Shown piece by piece: positions 19,262-30,151 of a stretch of DNA of 35,919 nt (positions within the stretch are counted from its first letter, which is position 1; every line of letters starts with the position of its first letter). The DNA lies in contig NC_090613.1 of NCBI RefSeq assembly GCF_004359215.1, positions 7,653,094 to 7,689,012 on the forward strand, in the 5' to 3' direction. The DNA comes from Bremia lactucae (Eukaryota; Oomycota; Peronosporomycetes; Peronosporales; Peronosporaceae). The notes under the pieces are model-generated. The model was not told the DNA's origin. It searched no databases and worked only from the letters and a program-made list of their open reading frames with translations. Both the position numbers and the translations under genes were made by a program.

Positions 19262-19774
19262 GCGAAGCATGCTGAAGTTTCAAAAGCCTAGTGTGTAGGA
19301 TAGGAACAAGTGGGAAGCATTTCAATAAAAAAACACTTCCGGGTGACTTTCCTAAGGTTAATTTTGACGATCATAAGGATTACAAATTTTTGCTTGTTGC
19401 ATATCAGCTCATAAATTGAGCACATATATCCAGTCACTAAAGCTTAATTGGAGGTACAATGTTCGAATCGTCACTTCAATTAAAAAAGCACACTTTCATG
19501 AAGTTCAACTTTAAGATCATTAAGATTACGTATTTATGCTCGTTGCATATTATTCATAGATTGAGCGCACTGATCCAGTTACTGAAGCTGAAATGAAGGA
19601 AGGTACAACTGTTAAATCGTCACAAAACAGTGCAAATTTTAATGTCTGCCAAATCAAGCAAGAATTCAATTTTCGATAAGTACATTTTTACATTGCTAAG
19701 CTAACGATTACATACCTAGTTATTTAATTACACTCGACTGATCGTCAAAAGTACAACAAGTCAAGTTGATTAAT
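19262..19774. repeat. ~150-bp imperfect tandem duplication
   Basis: Units 19321-19472 and 19478-19623 align through TCAATAAAAAAACAC / TCAATTAAAAAAGCAC, GATCATAAGGATTAC / GATCATTAAGATTAC, GCTTGTTGCATAT / GCTCGTTGCATAT, GAGGTACAATGTT / GAAGGTACAACTGTT, and end at ATCGTCAC. A broken frame (DDHKDYKFLLVAYQ) suggests it came from coding sequence. There is no intact gene in the stretch. Confidence 0.65.
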
Positions 19775-20309
19775 TAATTGGGCTAAAGTTGCCCTAATGT
19801 TACTCGATCCCCGTAAAGTACACTTTGTGTACTGAAGAAGATGGTCAATTACTTAAGTGATGTAATTGTACCTGCTACTTGGGTGTCATGCACATTGTAA
19901 CCCACCCTTGTGAATGTGATGTCCATGAGGGCATTCACATTAGAGGGGATGACGGCTAACGTTATCCGTTACGCGAGGTATCTAAAAAGATACGCTCGCA
20001 ATAGATATTAAAGTCTATCTACACAAATAACATTTTAGGATTAGTTAAAAATAGGTATTTATATTTAATACGATTCTATCTAAATCAGTCGGAAAACTAC
20101 TTGCTACTTGATAAGTGCGCACGAGGAGCCGGATAATCGCTCCCGTGATGACACGTACATCAAAGTACTTGGTGCGTTGGGTGAGGTCGCTAAGGCGTTC
20201 ACCACAACAACCTCACCGCACGTGAGGGAAGTCGGTCAAACTACTTCCTCGCTGTGCAAGGGTGTGTTCTTAGGTAGAGCGTCGCCGCATTAAGACGAGC
20301 CCGCCAACA
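19775..20309 (+). repeat. Ty3-1 5' LTR
   Basis: Homology to the family LTR begins at GGCTAAAGTTGCCC; the first TGTAAC is eroded to TAATT, so the left edge is good to a few bases. It ends GCCCGCCAACA. Internal palindromes match the other copies (AAGTACACTTTGTGTACT). Confidence 0.85.
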
Positions 20310-20311
20310 CT

Positions 20312-20319
20312 TGGTAGCA
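20312..20319 (+). other. Primer-binding site, initiator-tRNA-Met type
   Basis: TGGTAGCA lies two bases after the 5' LTR end and is complementary to the 3' end (TGCTACCA) of many eukaryotic initiator methionine tRNAs. Beyond eight bases the match fails, as expected in a decayed copy. Confidence 0.6.
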
Positions 20320-20489
20320 CTTGAAATCCTTCCCAAGATCCGCATCTCTGCGTGTGAACGTGAGGTTGAGCCTCAATATCGATTGTTCTCGATCCCTCGA
20401 CCTCTCCGAACATCATCGGGAGGTGGCAGTGCACTTGGCCAGGGACTTCGTAAATAAGCCCTGGCCAGGCTCTTAGGCAAATTTCCTGA

Positions 20490-21440
20490 GCAACATAATG
20501 CTTAATTGGAGCATAATGAGGCATTTGTGCTCGGACAGCGGAGCAGCGTTCGAGGATGAGCTGAGACGTGAGCAGGCTCGGAGCGAGGCTCTCAACAGGA
20601 CTGTTAAGATGCTCTCTGCCCGGCCGCATTAGCCCAGGCCCATTCGGACCCGCCCAAGTTCGATGGACCTGCAGCGCACACGATTGTCCACTGGCTTTTA
20701 GCCGTGGAGCAATGTGGCGTCGCCCAGCTCATCGAGGACAACAGCCGGATGGCGTCGTACGCCATGTCGCACTTGCGCGGTAAGGCCTCAGAGTGGGCTT
20801 ACTCGGCGCTTGTGGCGGACATTAAGGTGTTCTCTACATAGGCGACCTTTAAGACAAACATTTGCGCCATGTACCGGCCGCCAAACAACGAAGTGTTGCT
20901 TCAGGCGCGCTTCTTTGGAGTGCGACAGGCGAAGCGATCTTTGCAGGAGTATGTGCAAGAGATGCGCTAGCTGTCGGCGTCCATTGCCGTAGCTCCAAAT
21001 CCGGAGCACATTAAGGTGCCCACGAAATGAACGGACTTTGGCACGGCCCATCGCGACAGGCTTTTTAAAAAGGCTCCGGCGACGATGGAAAGAGGCAATC
21101 CAAATTGCCTCAGTTGAAAAAGCAAGCTACAACAGTGCTTCGGAGATACTTTGGTATAAGCCGTCGGCCCACAGGACAGATGCCACTCCCATAGATTTGA
21201 AAAATGCAGACGTTGTCTGTTATAAATGCGGCAGGCACGATAATATGATGGCCGCTGCTATGCCAGGGTCCCTGCTGGGGCAAGGATTCCCAGCAAGAGG
21301 ACTCTCTTCCCCAAGGCATGGCAAGAACCAGCGTGCGAGACGCATGAGTTCTGCATCGACCACTGAGGGGTCGGGAAATGCAGGAGCGCAGTAGGGGCGG
21401 GATGCCCTACTGACGCGGACTCTGAAGCTACCCCTAAGTT
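20490..21440 (+). pseudogene. Ty3-1 gag (capsid and zinc knuckle), broken
   Basis: A short coiled-coil-like stretch (EDELRREQARSEALNRTVK, near 20555) is followed by the capsid-like core: IVHWLLAVEQCGVAQ, YAMSHLRGKASEWAY, FKTNICAMYRPPNNE and LQEYVQEMR, the usual Retrotrans_gag order. Stops interrupt at about 20837, 20968 and 21028. The zinc knuckle near 21220 reads CYKCGRHDNMMAA, keeping the first two Cys but having lost the last. The true start codon cannot be fixed. Confidence 0.75.
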
Positions 21441-21456
21441 CAGAGTTGTCGAACAA

Positions 21457-21835
21457 ATGGGTAGCATAGTCCCTGAGGTCTCGAAATTTCGGACCTCAAC
21501 CCTGCTGGTCTATAGCGCTCAAGGAAGAGGCTATGACCAGGTGATGGCCCTCCTAGTGGATTCGTGTGCATCACAGAATTTTGTAAAACTCGCGGCTCTT
21601 AAAAAGAGACCGGCGATGTTTGAGTCGCTCTGCCAGGATGGCAAGCGAGAAGAGGCGACCATTCGTTAAGTGAATAGTGCGCTCGTTAAGTCTGAGGGAG
21701 TTCAGGTAGAACTCGCCTTCAGCTTTAGTGACTTCTCTTGTAAAGAGAAGTTCACAGTGCTAGGAATGGAGAGTCCGTATGACCTCATCCTAGGCACGCC
21801 ATGGTTGGCAAAGTACCAACCATGGGATAGACTGG
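21457..21835 (+). pseudogene. Ty3-1 aspartic protease, active site mutated
   Basis: VMALLVDSCASQNFV (about 21544-21590) is the retroviral-type protease active site; the family has D-S/T-G, and here Gly is Cys at 21565-21567. A TAA at 21667 breaks the frame, then FTVLGMESPYDLILGTPWLA gives the flap-to-C-terminal block (LILG-x-PWL). The second, duplicated copy of this block at 23.65 kb reads LILGMPWLAKYQPWIDW. Confidence 0.75.
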
Positions 21836-23640
21836 CGAACACGCACAGTTGCGAACTCTACGCAGGACACCGGAAGGAATGTGCTCCTGCGAGAGGCCTA
21901 TGCAACTGATATCGTGTCGAACACAGTTGAGGGTGCGTTGACGGGATGTCAAACGTCACGAAATTCTACCCAGAGCCATTAGCCTGGTGTAGTTGGAAGT
22001 TTACCGACTGGATGTCAAGTGACACAAATTCCTACCCAGTTCGTGGAAGCTGGGGTAGTGAGAAAGACAATGACAAGTAGCCATGCGTCCGAATGTCCTG
22101 CACAGCCAAAAGCCTGTGGCATTAGACGGCGAGCTGGCAGAAAGTCAAGCGTCGCATAAACCGGCACAGAGCCTAAAGCTGGTTTGGTTGGACCGCGTGC
22201 GTTAGCCAGGAGAGCAACGGCACCCTCTTCCCATTCAAAGGTCGTGATGACTCGAAAAATGAGACCCCGACAGATAAGGTCGATCGAAGGCAAGTCAAAA
22301 CAAGTGACCATTGGATCAGTCCCGACATAAGAGGACGGGCCTTCGAATAAGGTGTTCAATGCCGTTAAAGACGAATTTTTGGAGGCATCCTCACTTAAGG
22401 TGCTCCGGCAAGTCTTTAAATCTGCCGAGGAGATAGTAAATCTCCCGGAGATGTCGTGGGATCTGTTCCTTACCGAGCTAAAGAAAGGAAAGATTTACGA
22501 AATAGCCACACTAGTTTTAGAAGAGAACTTGGTCGATTAATGCCCTTCGTCCACAATGGACGAGAGCGTCCTAGAAATGGACAAAATAAACATTTCGCTG
22601 CTCAAGGCTGGGATGCCTTGAGAGACAGTCCGTCGTTTGAGGTTTTGCGAAAACACCGCGATGTGTTCCCAGAAGAAGTGCCGAGCCGCCGCCCAGCAGA
22701 TAGGGGCACCGGACACGAAACAGACCTCGAACCTGGCACCAATTATTGTGTGACCAGGCAATGGCCGTTGCCGAAAGAACAAGTCGATTATATCGATGAG
22801 TTTTTCGACAAACGAGCCAAGACGGGACATGTACGTGAAAGCAAGTCCACTCACTGCAGCCCGGCCTTTCTGTGAGCGTAAAGCCACAGGTGTCGATGGT
22901 ACGTCGCGAAAGTCAATTTCGCGGAAAGATGTTCTGTTGAACTCCATAGGAAAGTAAACTATCTTTTCCGCGTCAGATTTAATGGATAGCTACTATCAGG
23001 TACTCATGAGAGAGTCCGATGTAGCCAAAACAGCTATAAGTACCAAAAGTGGTCTGCTTTACGAGTGGCTTCTGATGCTACAAGGTTGATAGATGAACCG
23101 CCGACATTCAACTGAGTGGTTGCTCACGTGATGCATCAGCATCGTGCCTACGCGCCTCATTACTTTGACGATGTATTCGTGCATAGTAGGGCCGAGGACG
23201 GGCTGAGCGCAATAGAGTCGCACAAGCGTCATTTAGACGCTATGTTGCAGACTTTAAAGGACGCCCAATTGTACGTCAACTTGCAAAAGTGCGTCATAGC
23301 GGTCCCTGAGATACCTGTACTGGGCTGCACCGTTGGTACACATGGTGTACGAGCAGACCCAGACGAGGTAAAATCAGTGAAGGAATGGCCAATCCCACGG
23401 CATGTGAAGGATTTGCGCCAATTCCTAGGGCTCGCTAATTACTTGCATAAGTATAGCAAGAATTACGCTGAGCAAACTTAACTATTATCTGATCTCCTTA
23501 AAAAGGACACAGAATGGGTTTTGTTAAAATAATTAGAAGATGCGTTCACATCAGTGAAGCAGTCTCTTGTGGAGGCACCGGTCTTGGCATTGCCAGACGC
23601 GGATAAGCCCTTTCGCTTCGTCTGCGATGCAAGTAATTTT
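21747..23640 (+). repeat. Tandem duplication unit 1 (protease end to RNase H start)
   Basis: Unit 1 (1,894 bp) recurs as unit 2 at 23641-25515. Bases 21981-23165 and 23874-25058 appear identical throughout (1,185 bp), including shared stops such as TAA after GTCGAT and TGA after CCTTTC. To the left (21751-21980) and right (23166-23640) the copies differ by scattered substitutions and indels. Confidence 0.9.
22600..23640 (+). pseudogene. Ty3-1 reverse transcriptase, copy 1, and RNase H start
   Basis: Frames give FEVLRKHRDVFPEEVP, then LEPGTNYCVTRQWPLPKEQV and HVRESKSTHCSPAF (RT start, to 22875). After a stop come MDSYYQVLMRESDVAKTAIS (22980) and YAPHYFDDVFVHSRAEDGLS, with the catalytic YFDD at 23161-23172, then LGCTVGTHGVRADPDEVKSV and WPIPRHVKDLRQFLGLANYL. 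The RNase H start (FRFVCDASNF) is cut at 23640, where protease sequence resumes. Confidence 0.85.
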
Positions 23641-25515
23641 GAAGTTCACAGTGCTAGGTGTGGAGAGTCCGTATGACCTCATCCTAGGCATGCCATGGTT
23701 GGCAAAGTACCAACCATGGATAGACTGGCGTACACGCACAGTTGCGAACTCTACGCAGGACACCGGAAAGGATGTGCTCCTGCGAGAGGCGTATGCAACT
23801 GATGTCGTGTCGAACACAGTTGAGGGTGCGATGACGGGATGTCAAACGTCACGAAATTCTACCCAGAGCCATAAGCCTGGTGTAGTTGGAAGTTTACCGA
23901 CTGGATGTCAAGTGACACAAATTCCTACCCAGTTCGTGGAAGCTGGGGTAGTGAGAAAGACAATGACAAGTAGCCATGCGTCCGAATGTCCTGCACAGCC
24001 AAAAGCCTGTGGCATTAGACGGCGAGCTGGCAGAAAGTCAAGCGTCGCATAAACCGGCACAGAGCCTAAAGCTGGTTTGGTTGGACCGCGTGCGTTAGCC
24101 AGGAGAGCAACGGCACCCTCTTCCCATTCAAAGGTCGTGATGACTCGAAAAATGAGACCCCGACAGATAAGGTCGATCGAAGGCAAGTCAAAACAAGTGA
24201 CCATTGGATCAGTCCCGACATAAGAGGACGGGCCTTCGAATAAGGTGTTCAATGCCGTTAAAGACGAATTTTTGGAGGCATCCTCACTTAAGGTGCTCCG
24301 GCAAGTCTTTAAATCTGCCGAGGAGATAGTAAATCTCCCGGAGATGTCGTGGGATCTGTTCCTTACCGAGCTAAAGAAAGGAAAGATTTACGAAATAGCC
24401 ACACTAGTTTTAGAAGAGAACTTGGTCGATTAATGCCCTTCGTCCACAATGGACGAGAGCGTCCTAGAAATGGACAAAATAAACATTTCGCTGCTCAAGG
24501 CTGGGATGCCTTGAGAGACAGTCCGTCGTTTGAGGTTTTGCGAAAACACCGCGATGTGTTCCCAGAAGAAGTGCCGAGCCGCCGCCCAGCAGATAGGGGC
24601 ACCGGACACGAAACAGACCTCGAACCTGGCACCAATTATTGTGTGACCAGGCAATGGCCGTTGCCGAAAGAACAAGTCGATTATATCGATGAGTTTTTCG
24701 ACAAACGAGCCAAGACGGGACATGTACGTGAAAGCAAGTCCACTCACTGCAGCCCGGCCTTTCTGTGAGCGTAAAGCCACAGGTGTCGATGGTACGTCGC
24801 GAAAGTCAATTTCGCGGAAAGATGTTCTGTTGAACTCCATAGGAAAGTAAACTATCTTTTCCGCGTCAGATTTAATGGATAGCTACTATCAGGTACTCAT
24901 GAGAGAGTCCGATGTAGCCAAAACAGCTATAAGTACCAAAAGTGGTCTGCTTTACGAGTGGCTTCTGATGCTACAAGGTTGATAGATGAACCGCCGACAT
25001 TCAACTGAGTGGTTGCTCACGTGATGCATCAGCATCGTGCCTACGCGCCTCATTACTTCGACGATGTATTAGTGTATAGCAGGGCCGAGGACGGGCTGAC
25101 CGCAATAGAGTCGCACAAGCGCCATTAAGACGCTGTGTTGCAGACTTTGAAGGACGCCCAATTGTACGTTAAGTTGCAAACGTGCGTCATAGGGGTCCCT
25201 GAGATACCTGTGCCGGGCTGCACCGTAGGTGCACACGGTGTACGAGCAGACCCAGACAAGGTAAAATCGGTAAAGGAATGACCAATTCCACGATTTGTGC
25301 CAATTGCTAGGGCTCGCTAATTACTTGCATAAATATAGCAAAATTATGCTCAGCAAACTCAACCATTATCTGACCTCCTTAAAATGACGCGAAATGGGGT
25401 TGAAGGATCAAGAAGTTTCTTTCACATTTGTGAAGCATCTTTTATAGAAGCGCCGTTCTTGGCATCGCCAGACGCGGATACGCGCTTTAGCGTCGTCTGC
25501 GATGCAAGTAATTTT
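23641..25515 (+). repeat. Tandem duplication unit 2
   Basis: It begins in the middle of an RNase H codon block with protease sequence (AAGTTCACAGTGCTAGG) and runs through a second RT to the RNase H start (GATGCAAGTAATTTT), from where the element continues normally. Offset from unit 1 is 1,894 then 1,893 bp after a one-base indel near 21829. Confidence 0.9.
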
Positions 25516-25740
25516 GCTATATGACAGCGCGCTCATGCAGACGGATACGACGGCGTTGACCGTGTCATCTTTTATCAGTCCCGGCTTCTAAAAGCCGCAG
25601 AACTGAATTACACCGTGCATGACAAAGAGTAACTTTCAATAAAGTATGCTCTTGTCAAGTTTCGAGTGCACCTATTGGGCAGCGAACCAATTGTGGTTTA
25701 TACGGATCACGCATCACTGGAACCACAATAAACTCACCGG
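24490..25740 (+). pseudogene. Ty3-1 reverse transcriptase copy 2 and RNase H
   Basis: The first 570 bp repeat RT copy 1 exactly. YFDD is at 25054-25065, after which the copy diverges and gains its own stops (TAA at 25127-25129, TGA near 25280). RNase H follows: VVCDASNFAI, VDRVIFYQSRLLKAAELNYT, YALVKFRVHLLGSEPIVVYT and DHASL, the last RNase H block. LGDALSRRPG-like sequence at about 25825 marks its end. Confidence 0.8.
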
Positions 25741-25979
25741 ACCTCTCGCCTAGAATAGCAAGATGGCTTACATTCTTCTATGAATTTAATTTCAAAGTTT
25801 GGGTAAAAGCCGAGTAAGTCGAATGTCTTGGGTGACGCTTTATCGCGCAGACCAGGCTTCGAAGTGAGACACCAGGAAAGTGTGTCTAGTGCAAAGGCAC
25901 AAGTTGAGTCGTCAACGTTGGCAGCCATGAAGGCATACCACGTGACGAACTCATTGGCTATTAAAATATAGGAGAGCTA

Positions 25980-27360
25980 CAGTCAGGACGACCATCGTAG
26001 CCTGCTGTTGAATCACTTTGGTAGACGAAAGGTTACCCTTCCGTCGCACTTGAAAGCCAAGTTAAATCAATCTAGCTACAGCGATGGCCTGTTATGGCAT
26101 CAGCTGTCACCTTGTGATCCCTTCTATATATATGTGCCTCATGACACAGATCTGAAGCTGATGGTCCTTCACAACTCCATGATGCACTATCTGGTGGGAA
26201 TCTGGGCCGTGAAAAGACATTCTTACGAGTGTCAGAGGAATTTTGGTAGCCACACCTATATTGATGGGTGGCCAATTATATTTGCTCTTGAGATCAGTGT
26301 CAGCGCATTAAGCCTGCACCGTCCAGCAGTGCGCGACTGACGCCGCTACCGATTCCAACGGATTGTTGGAAGTCGGTAAGTCTGGAGTTCATGATTGGCA
26401 TGCTGCACGACCACAAGAGTCGGACGGGGCTCGACGTCTTTGTCGACAGACTGAGCAAGATAGTGCATTTAGCACCATGTAAAACATCGATCACAAGCAA
26501 GGAGGCAGCTCTCTTGTTCCTGGATCATGTTTACCGACTACATGGCATGCTCGAGTCCATAATATCGGACCAGGATCCACGTTTTACGTTTAACTTTTGA
26601 CGACATGTGTTCGAGCCGCTAGGTAGCAAGCTCGACATGTCGACCGCAGATCATCCCCAGAACATGCCAATAGGGTCGTGGCAGATGTCTTACGCCTATA
26701 GCAACTCCCAAAGAGTGGAACAAGCAATTGCCCTTTGTGAAGTTCGCTATAAATAACAGTGTCCACACCAGTACGGGTGAGACACCGTTTTACATTAACG
26801 GACTGCGCCATCCTCGGGCGCCAGTCTCGTTTGTGCGCAGCCCGAGTCTTAGTGGGGGACGGCCCCTCACTATGCTCGGTGCGAAAGAGGGACATATTTT
26901 CGTCAATATGACGATGACCCATGAGGGTATCATCTCAACGATTAAAAATTGCCATCGTCGCCCTACCACTTTAGCAGTGGCCAATAAAACTATGTCTTAT
27001 GACCGACCTCTCGTCGGTATCATAGGCGAGTTTGATGCTAAAAGCGTGAGCGAGGCTCAACGCTTTGTGGATGAGCAAAAGCCATCACATCGAAAATCCG
27101 TGACGCGATGGCAAGCGCACAGGACACGCAAAAATAATATGCTGACTAAAATGTTCGCAAACATAATGAACGCTTTAGAGTGGGTGAATAGTACTATTAA
27201 GTTATGCTACCCTACCTAAAAATGCAATTTCTGTACTACCTGGAGGTTCATTGGTCCCCTTACAGTGTAGAAGAGGTCGAAGGCCTAAATTATAGGCTCA
27301 CCCTTCCCCTTATGTGAAGACGCACCCCGTATTTTACGTGGGTCGTCTGAAACGGTATGT
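25980..27360 (+). pseudogene. Ty3-1 integrase, catalytic Glu block deleted
   Basis: YVPHDTDLKLMVLHNSMMHY (26130-26200) is the zinc-binding start with its second His/Cys part frameshifted. The core reads WKSVSLEFMIGML (first catalytic Asp is Glu here), VFVDRLSKIVHLAPCK, LFLDHVYRLHGML and IISDQDPRF with the second Asp (26560). TGA follows at 26598. The third block should run ADHPQ-TDGQTER-ANRV, but about 18 bases are missing after ADHPQ at 26656, removing the catalytic Glu. FAINNSVHTSTGETPFYING and HPVFYVGRLKRYV (27320) complete it. The chromodomain that should follow is deleted. Confidence 0.8.
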
Positions 27361-27840
27361 AGACCTAAATGAGGTCACATATCCACATCCGTCTACGGAG
27401 ACCGATGGTGACGCCGACTGTGAGTCGAGCGACGTTCGGGTGAGGAGGACGGTAATGGTGAAAAGCTTTCAGCCAAATGACTCCTCCCACCACGAAAATG
27501 ACTCGGAGCGACGGATAACGCGCATTTATGCAGGTCCCTCAGCATCAACTTCTCCAGGATGTCAAGCCGAAGTTTCAGGCGTTCATAATCCTGATGATCA
27601 CTCACGCGGACATCCTGAAGATCCGAGGTCAGTCGCAGTACTTGACCCTCGAGATCCACAATACTTGGTTTGGCAGCGCTTAACGCCTGCGACTGAACGG
27701 ACGAAGGTAAGGCAGCTGCAATAAGGTGGGCGGTGATCGTCACTCCTACCGGACGCCGCCTGCACTGATGGATGCGGCTGGAAATCAGCGCGACCGCTGT
27801 TTCATCGCGTCGAAATGCGGATGAATGCAACGCGTGGATT
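27361..27840 (+). pseudogene. Ty3-1 integrase tail, chromodomain deleted
   Basis: The plus frame continues to 27724 (HNPDDHSRGHPEDPRSV...). Copy 1 then has the chromodomain, but here the sequence jumps from ATCAGCGC (27784) to CGACCGCTGTTTCATCGC; compared with copy 1 about 280 bp (roughly 500-780) are missing, with CGC/CGAC microhomology at the join. Confidence 0.7.
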
Positions 27841-28360
27841 CCGCCTCATACGGGTCGGGCATTTCATTTGAACGCAACACGACCGGGATCGGAAAAATAC
27901 GTCTAAGCGATTTCTTCTGAGATCCCCATGCATTATAGACGCCATAATAGTTAGGTGCATCTACAATAGCACGATCTAGGAGCGAGGCTCTTGGCCCGTT
28001 GGCTCGAGGCCATAGAGATGGAGAGGCATAAGTGGTATGCCATCCGTCATATAGCCACGTTCGAAATGAATGGCTTGTGACACCGACTGAGCACGTTCAC
28101 GTATTGTCGGTGGAGCTTTAGGTTCAGAATCCTCTATGCCAGAACCATTATAAATAATGGTCTGAACAATAGACGTTGTGATTTTACCCAACGGGGAAGC
28201 GACTGCGCCTTTATAGGCAGCGCTCTCATCAATGGTCGCTGCGATAGCCAGCGCAGATGACGAGACAGCATTTGAAACTTTTGCTGTCTCCATGTTTGGA
28301 GCAATGAAAGAAGTTTACATGGGCAATAATGCGCCATCATCCTTTCTCATTAGCTCGTTG
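27840..28360 (-). pseudogene. Antisense ORF of Ty3-1, copy 2 (broken)
   Basis: The best piece is 27976-28293 minus (105 codons), starting METAKVSNAVSSSALA where copy 1 has METAIFTNAVSSSALD. Downstream in the next frame RRIFPIPVVLRSNEMPDPYE matches copy 1's GRIFPIPVVLRSNETPDKYE. The N-terminal basic region is not recognisable: sequence 28440-28560 is shortened relative to copy 1. Confidence 0.5.
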
Positions 28361-28603
28361 TCCGCATCAGTAACTATGAGATGACGGCAACGGTTCGACA
28401 TATTGTAGTCGACAATGAGCGACGGATTGACATCCTCACTGTTTAAGTAGGATGGATCACCTTAAGGGGCATATAAGGCCCCGTGTAAGACACAGGTAGA
28501 AAGAGTGAATGATTGAACTAAGCGACGCGTAAAGCAGATCGCTGTCCCTCTGTCCTCTTTGACGATTTTTAAAATGAATATTCGTTCTCAAAGGGGGGAA
28601 TGG

Positions 28604-29149
28604 TGTAACGGGCTTAAATTGCCCTTTGTTACAAAGTCCCCGTTAAGTACACTTTGTGTACTTAAAGGGATGGTCAATACTTAAGTAGAGAAATTAGATC
28701 CACCACTTGGATGTGGTTCACATTGTGACCCACCCTTGTGTATGTGATGCAAAAAGGTGCAGTCACATTAGGAGGGATGACGCCTAGCGTCATCCGTGGT
28801 GACGGCTAGCGTCATCCGTTACGCGAGGTATCTAAAAAGATACACTCGCAATACATATTAGTATTATATGCAGATATGACATTTTTGATGGGTTAAAATA
28901 GGTATTTATATTTAATGCGATTAAATATAAATCAGTCTGAAAACTACTTCCTACTTGGCAAGTGCGCAGGAGGAGCCGGATTACCGCTCCCGTGACGACA
29001 GGTATACTAGAGTATAGTGCGTTGGGTGAGGTCTCTATGGCGCCCACTACAACAACCTCACTGCACGCGAGACGAGACGGTCAAACCTCTTCCTCGATGT
29101 GCTAGAGTGTGTTGCGTAGAGCGTGGCCGCATCAAGACGCACGGCTACA
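28604..29149 (+). repeat. Ty3-1 3' LTR
   Basis: It starts TGTAACGGGCTTAAATTGCC directly after the purine tract and ends CACGGCTACA. It is about 12 bp longer than other copies because a 20-bp hairpin is duplicated: GATGACGCCTAGCGTCATCCG (28776-28796) is followed by GTGACGGCTAGCGTCATCCG (28799-28818). Confidence 0.9.
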
Positions 29150-29198
29150 CATGTGAACATTTGACTCCTAAACTGAAAAATGCGTTGGCTACTATTAA

Positions 29199-29610
29199 TG
29201 TAATAGGACACCTTATCTAGTACTGAGGACAGTCATAGCAAACCTACTCTTATTACAGTGAAGGTGACTTGCCTCGATTACTTCTTGAACTCTGTCGTGC
29301 AGAAGAAGGTCACAAGTAGTTAAGGAACTCTTAAGTACTATACGCTCTAATATAGAGAAAGAAAACTTTTGATTAGTATCGATTAAGTTCCCACGAAACG
29401 ATTTCTTATCTTCTTGAATGCATTAATAGTAAATATTTATAGCGCTTCCTCGCGGACCGCCCCATCGTGTCTCGTAACGACTGACGCCTCAATATTACCA
29501 AATTTGATGATATTGGAACTATTAAGTCAAAAAGTTATGAAGGATAATAATGTTTACCTCTTTATTTATTTCCTCTTAAAGGAAATGCTATTTATGTAAC
29601 GGGGCATTTA
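29199..29610 (-). repeat. Ty3-2 LTR, reversed, slightly truncated
   Basis: Read on the minus strand it contains AATATTGAGGCG, CGTTACGAGACACGATGGGG and GCGAGGAAGCGC, then CTTCTTCTGCACGAC, AGTAATCGAGGCA and CTTCACTGTAATAAGAGTAGG, ending near TATTACA at 29199. The 5' terminus (right side) breaks off in AACGGGG near 29608. Confidence 0.65.
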
Positions 29611-30151
29611 GAGTCTCCTCATCTTTTAGGTCAGCCGATAAGCCCAAATCCACATGCGCAACCGGTAGAGAAGGTTTTCACCTACCTCGTTGAAATTCTT
29701 CATTCCAAGGTGTAATCGCTTAGGCTTTATATAGGTATCGATGTAACAACCAAAGTCGACACAATTGTCGGAATGTGCTGAACGACGCATTCGGCAGATG
29801 CATTGATTCACGCGTATCGCTCTGGGTAGCCCTTTGTAGACAGGTAAAAGATTTCTTCAGCGCACATTTGATGGAATTCTTATGCAGAACTCCCCATGGG
29901 GCTTGACTTAAGGTGGTACTGCTCCGTATTAAATTCGACCATAAAGTTTCAGACCGTGTACGGAGACAATTCATTATAAGTGTGAAGAGTTTATACGGCA
30001 CTAGCACGGAGATAGCGTGTAATACAAGTTAGGTATTTTAATATATTTAACTAGCTATGCAACCTAATTAAAATTTCTACATTTTAGCCTTCATGCGCGT
30101 GACGCATATCAAAGACTGTTTACTTGCTAGCATCGATTCATTTGCAATTAT
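29611..30151. other. No recognisable gene
   Basis: Minus frames at 29626-29811 and 29720-30007 (61 and 95 codons) overlap each other and carry no motif I can name. Probably degraded retroelement. Confidence 0.35.

Larger units (their letters stand above)
19775..29149 (+). mobile_element. Ty3/gypsy chromovirus (Ty3-1), both LTRs, degenerate, internally duplicated
   Basis: Order: 5' LTR, primer-binding site, gag, protease, RT, RNase H start, then a second protease end, RT, RNase H and integrase (a 1.9-kb tandem duplication), integrase C-terminus, antisense ORF region, purine tract AAGGGGGGAATGG (28591-28603), 3' LTR. Stops and frameshifts occur in every gene. The LTRs differ at many positions, so the insertion is not recent. 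Flanking bases give no clear target-site duplication. Without the duplication it would be about 7.5 kb. Confidence 0.9.

Noticed and set aside
22015..24840. Repeated minus-strand frames (114 and 136 codons) that occur twice identically
   Set aside because: They are identical only because the DNA lies in the duplicated identical block; the plus strand carries the RT motifs.
20837..25290. RIP-like C-to-T mutation as the cause of the many stop codons
   Set aside because: Some stops fit C-to-T change (for example TGG to TAG), but the differences between the duplicated copies include many transversions and indels, so no directional bias can be claimed.
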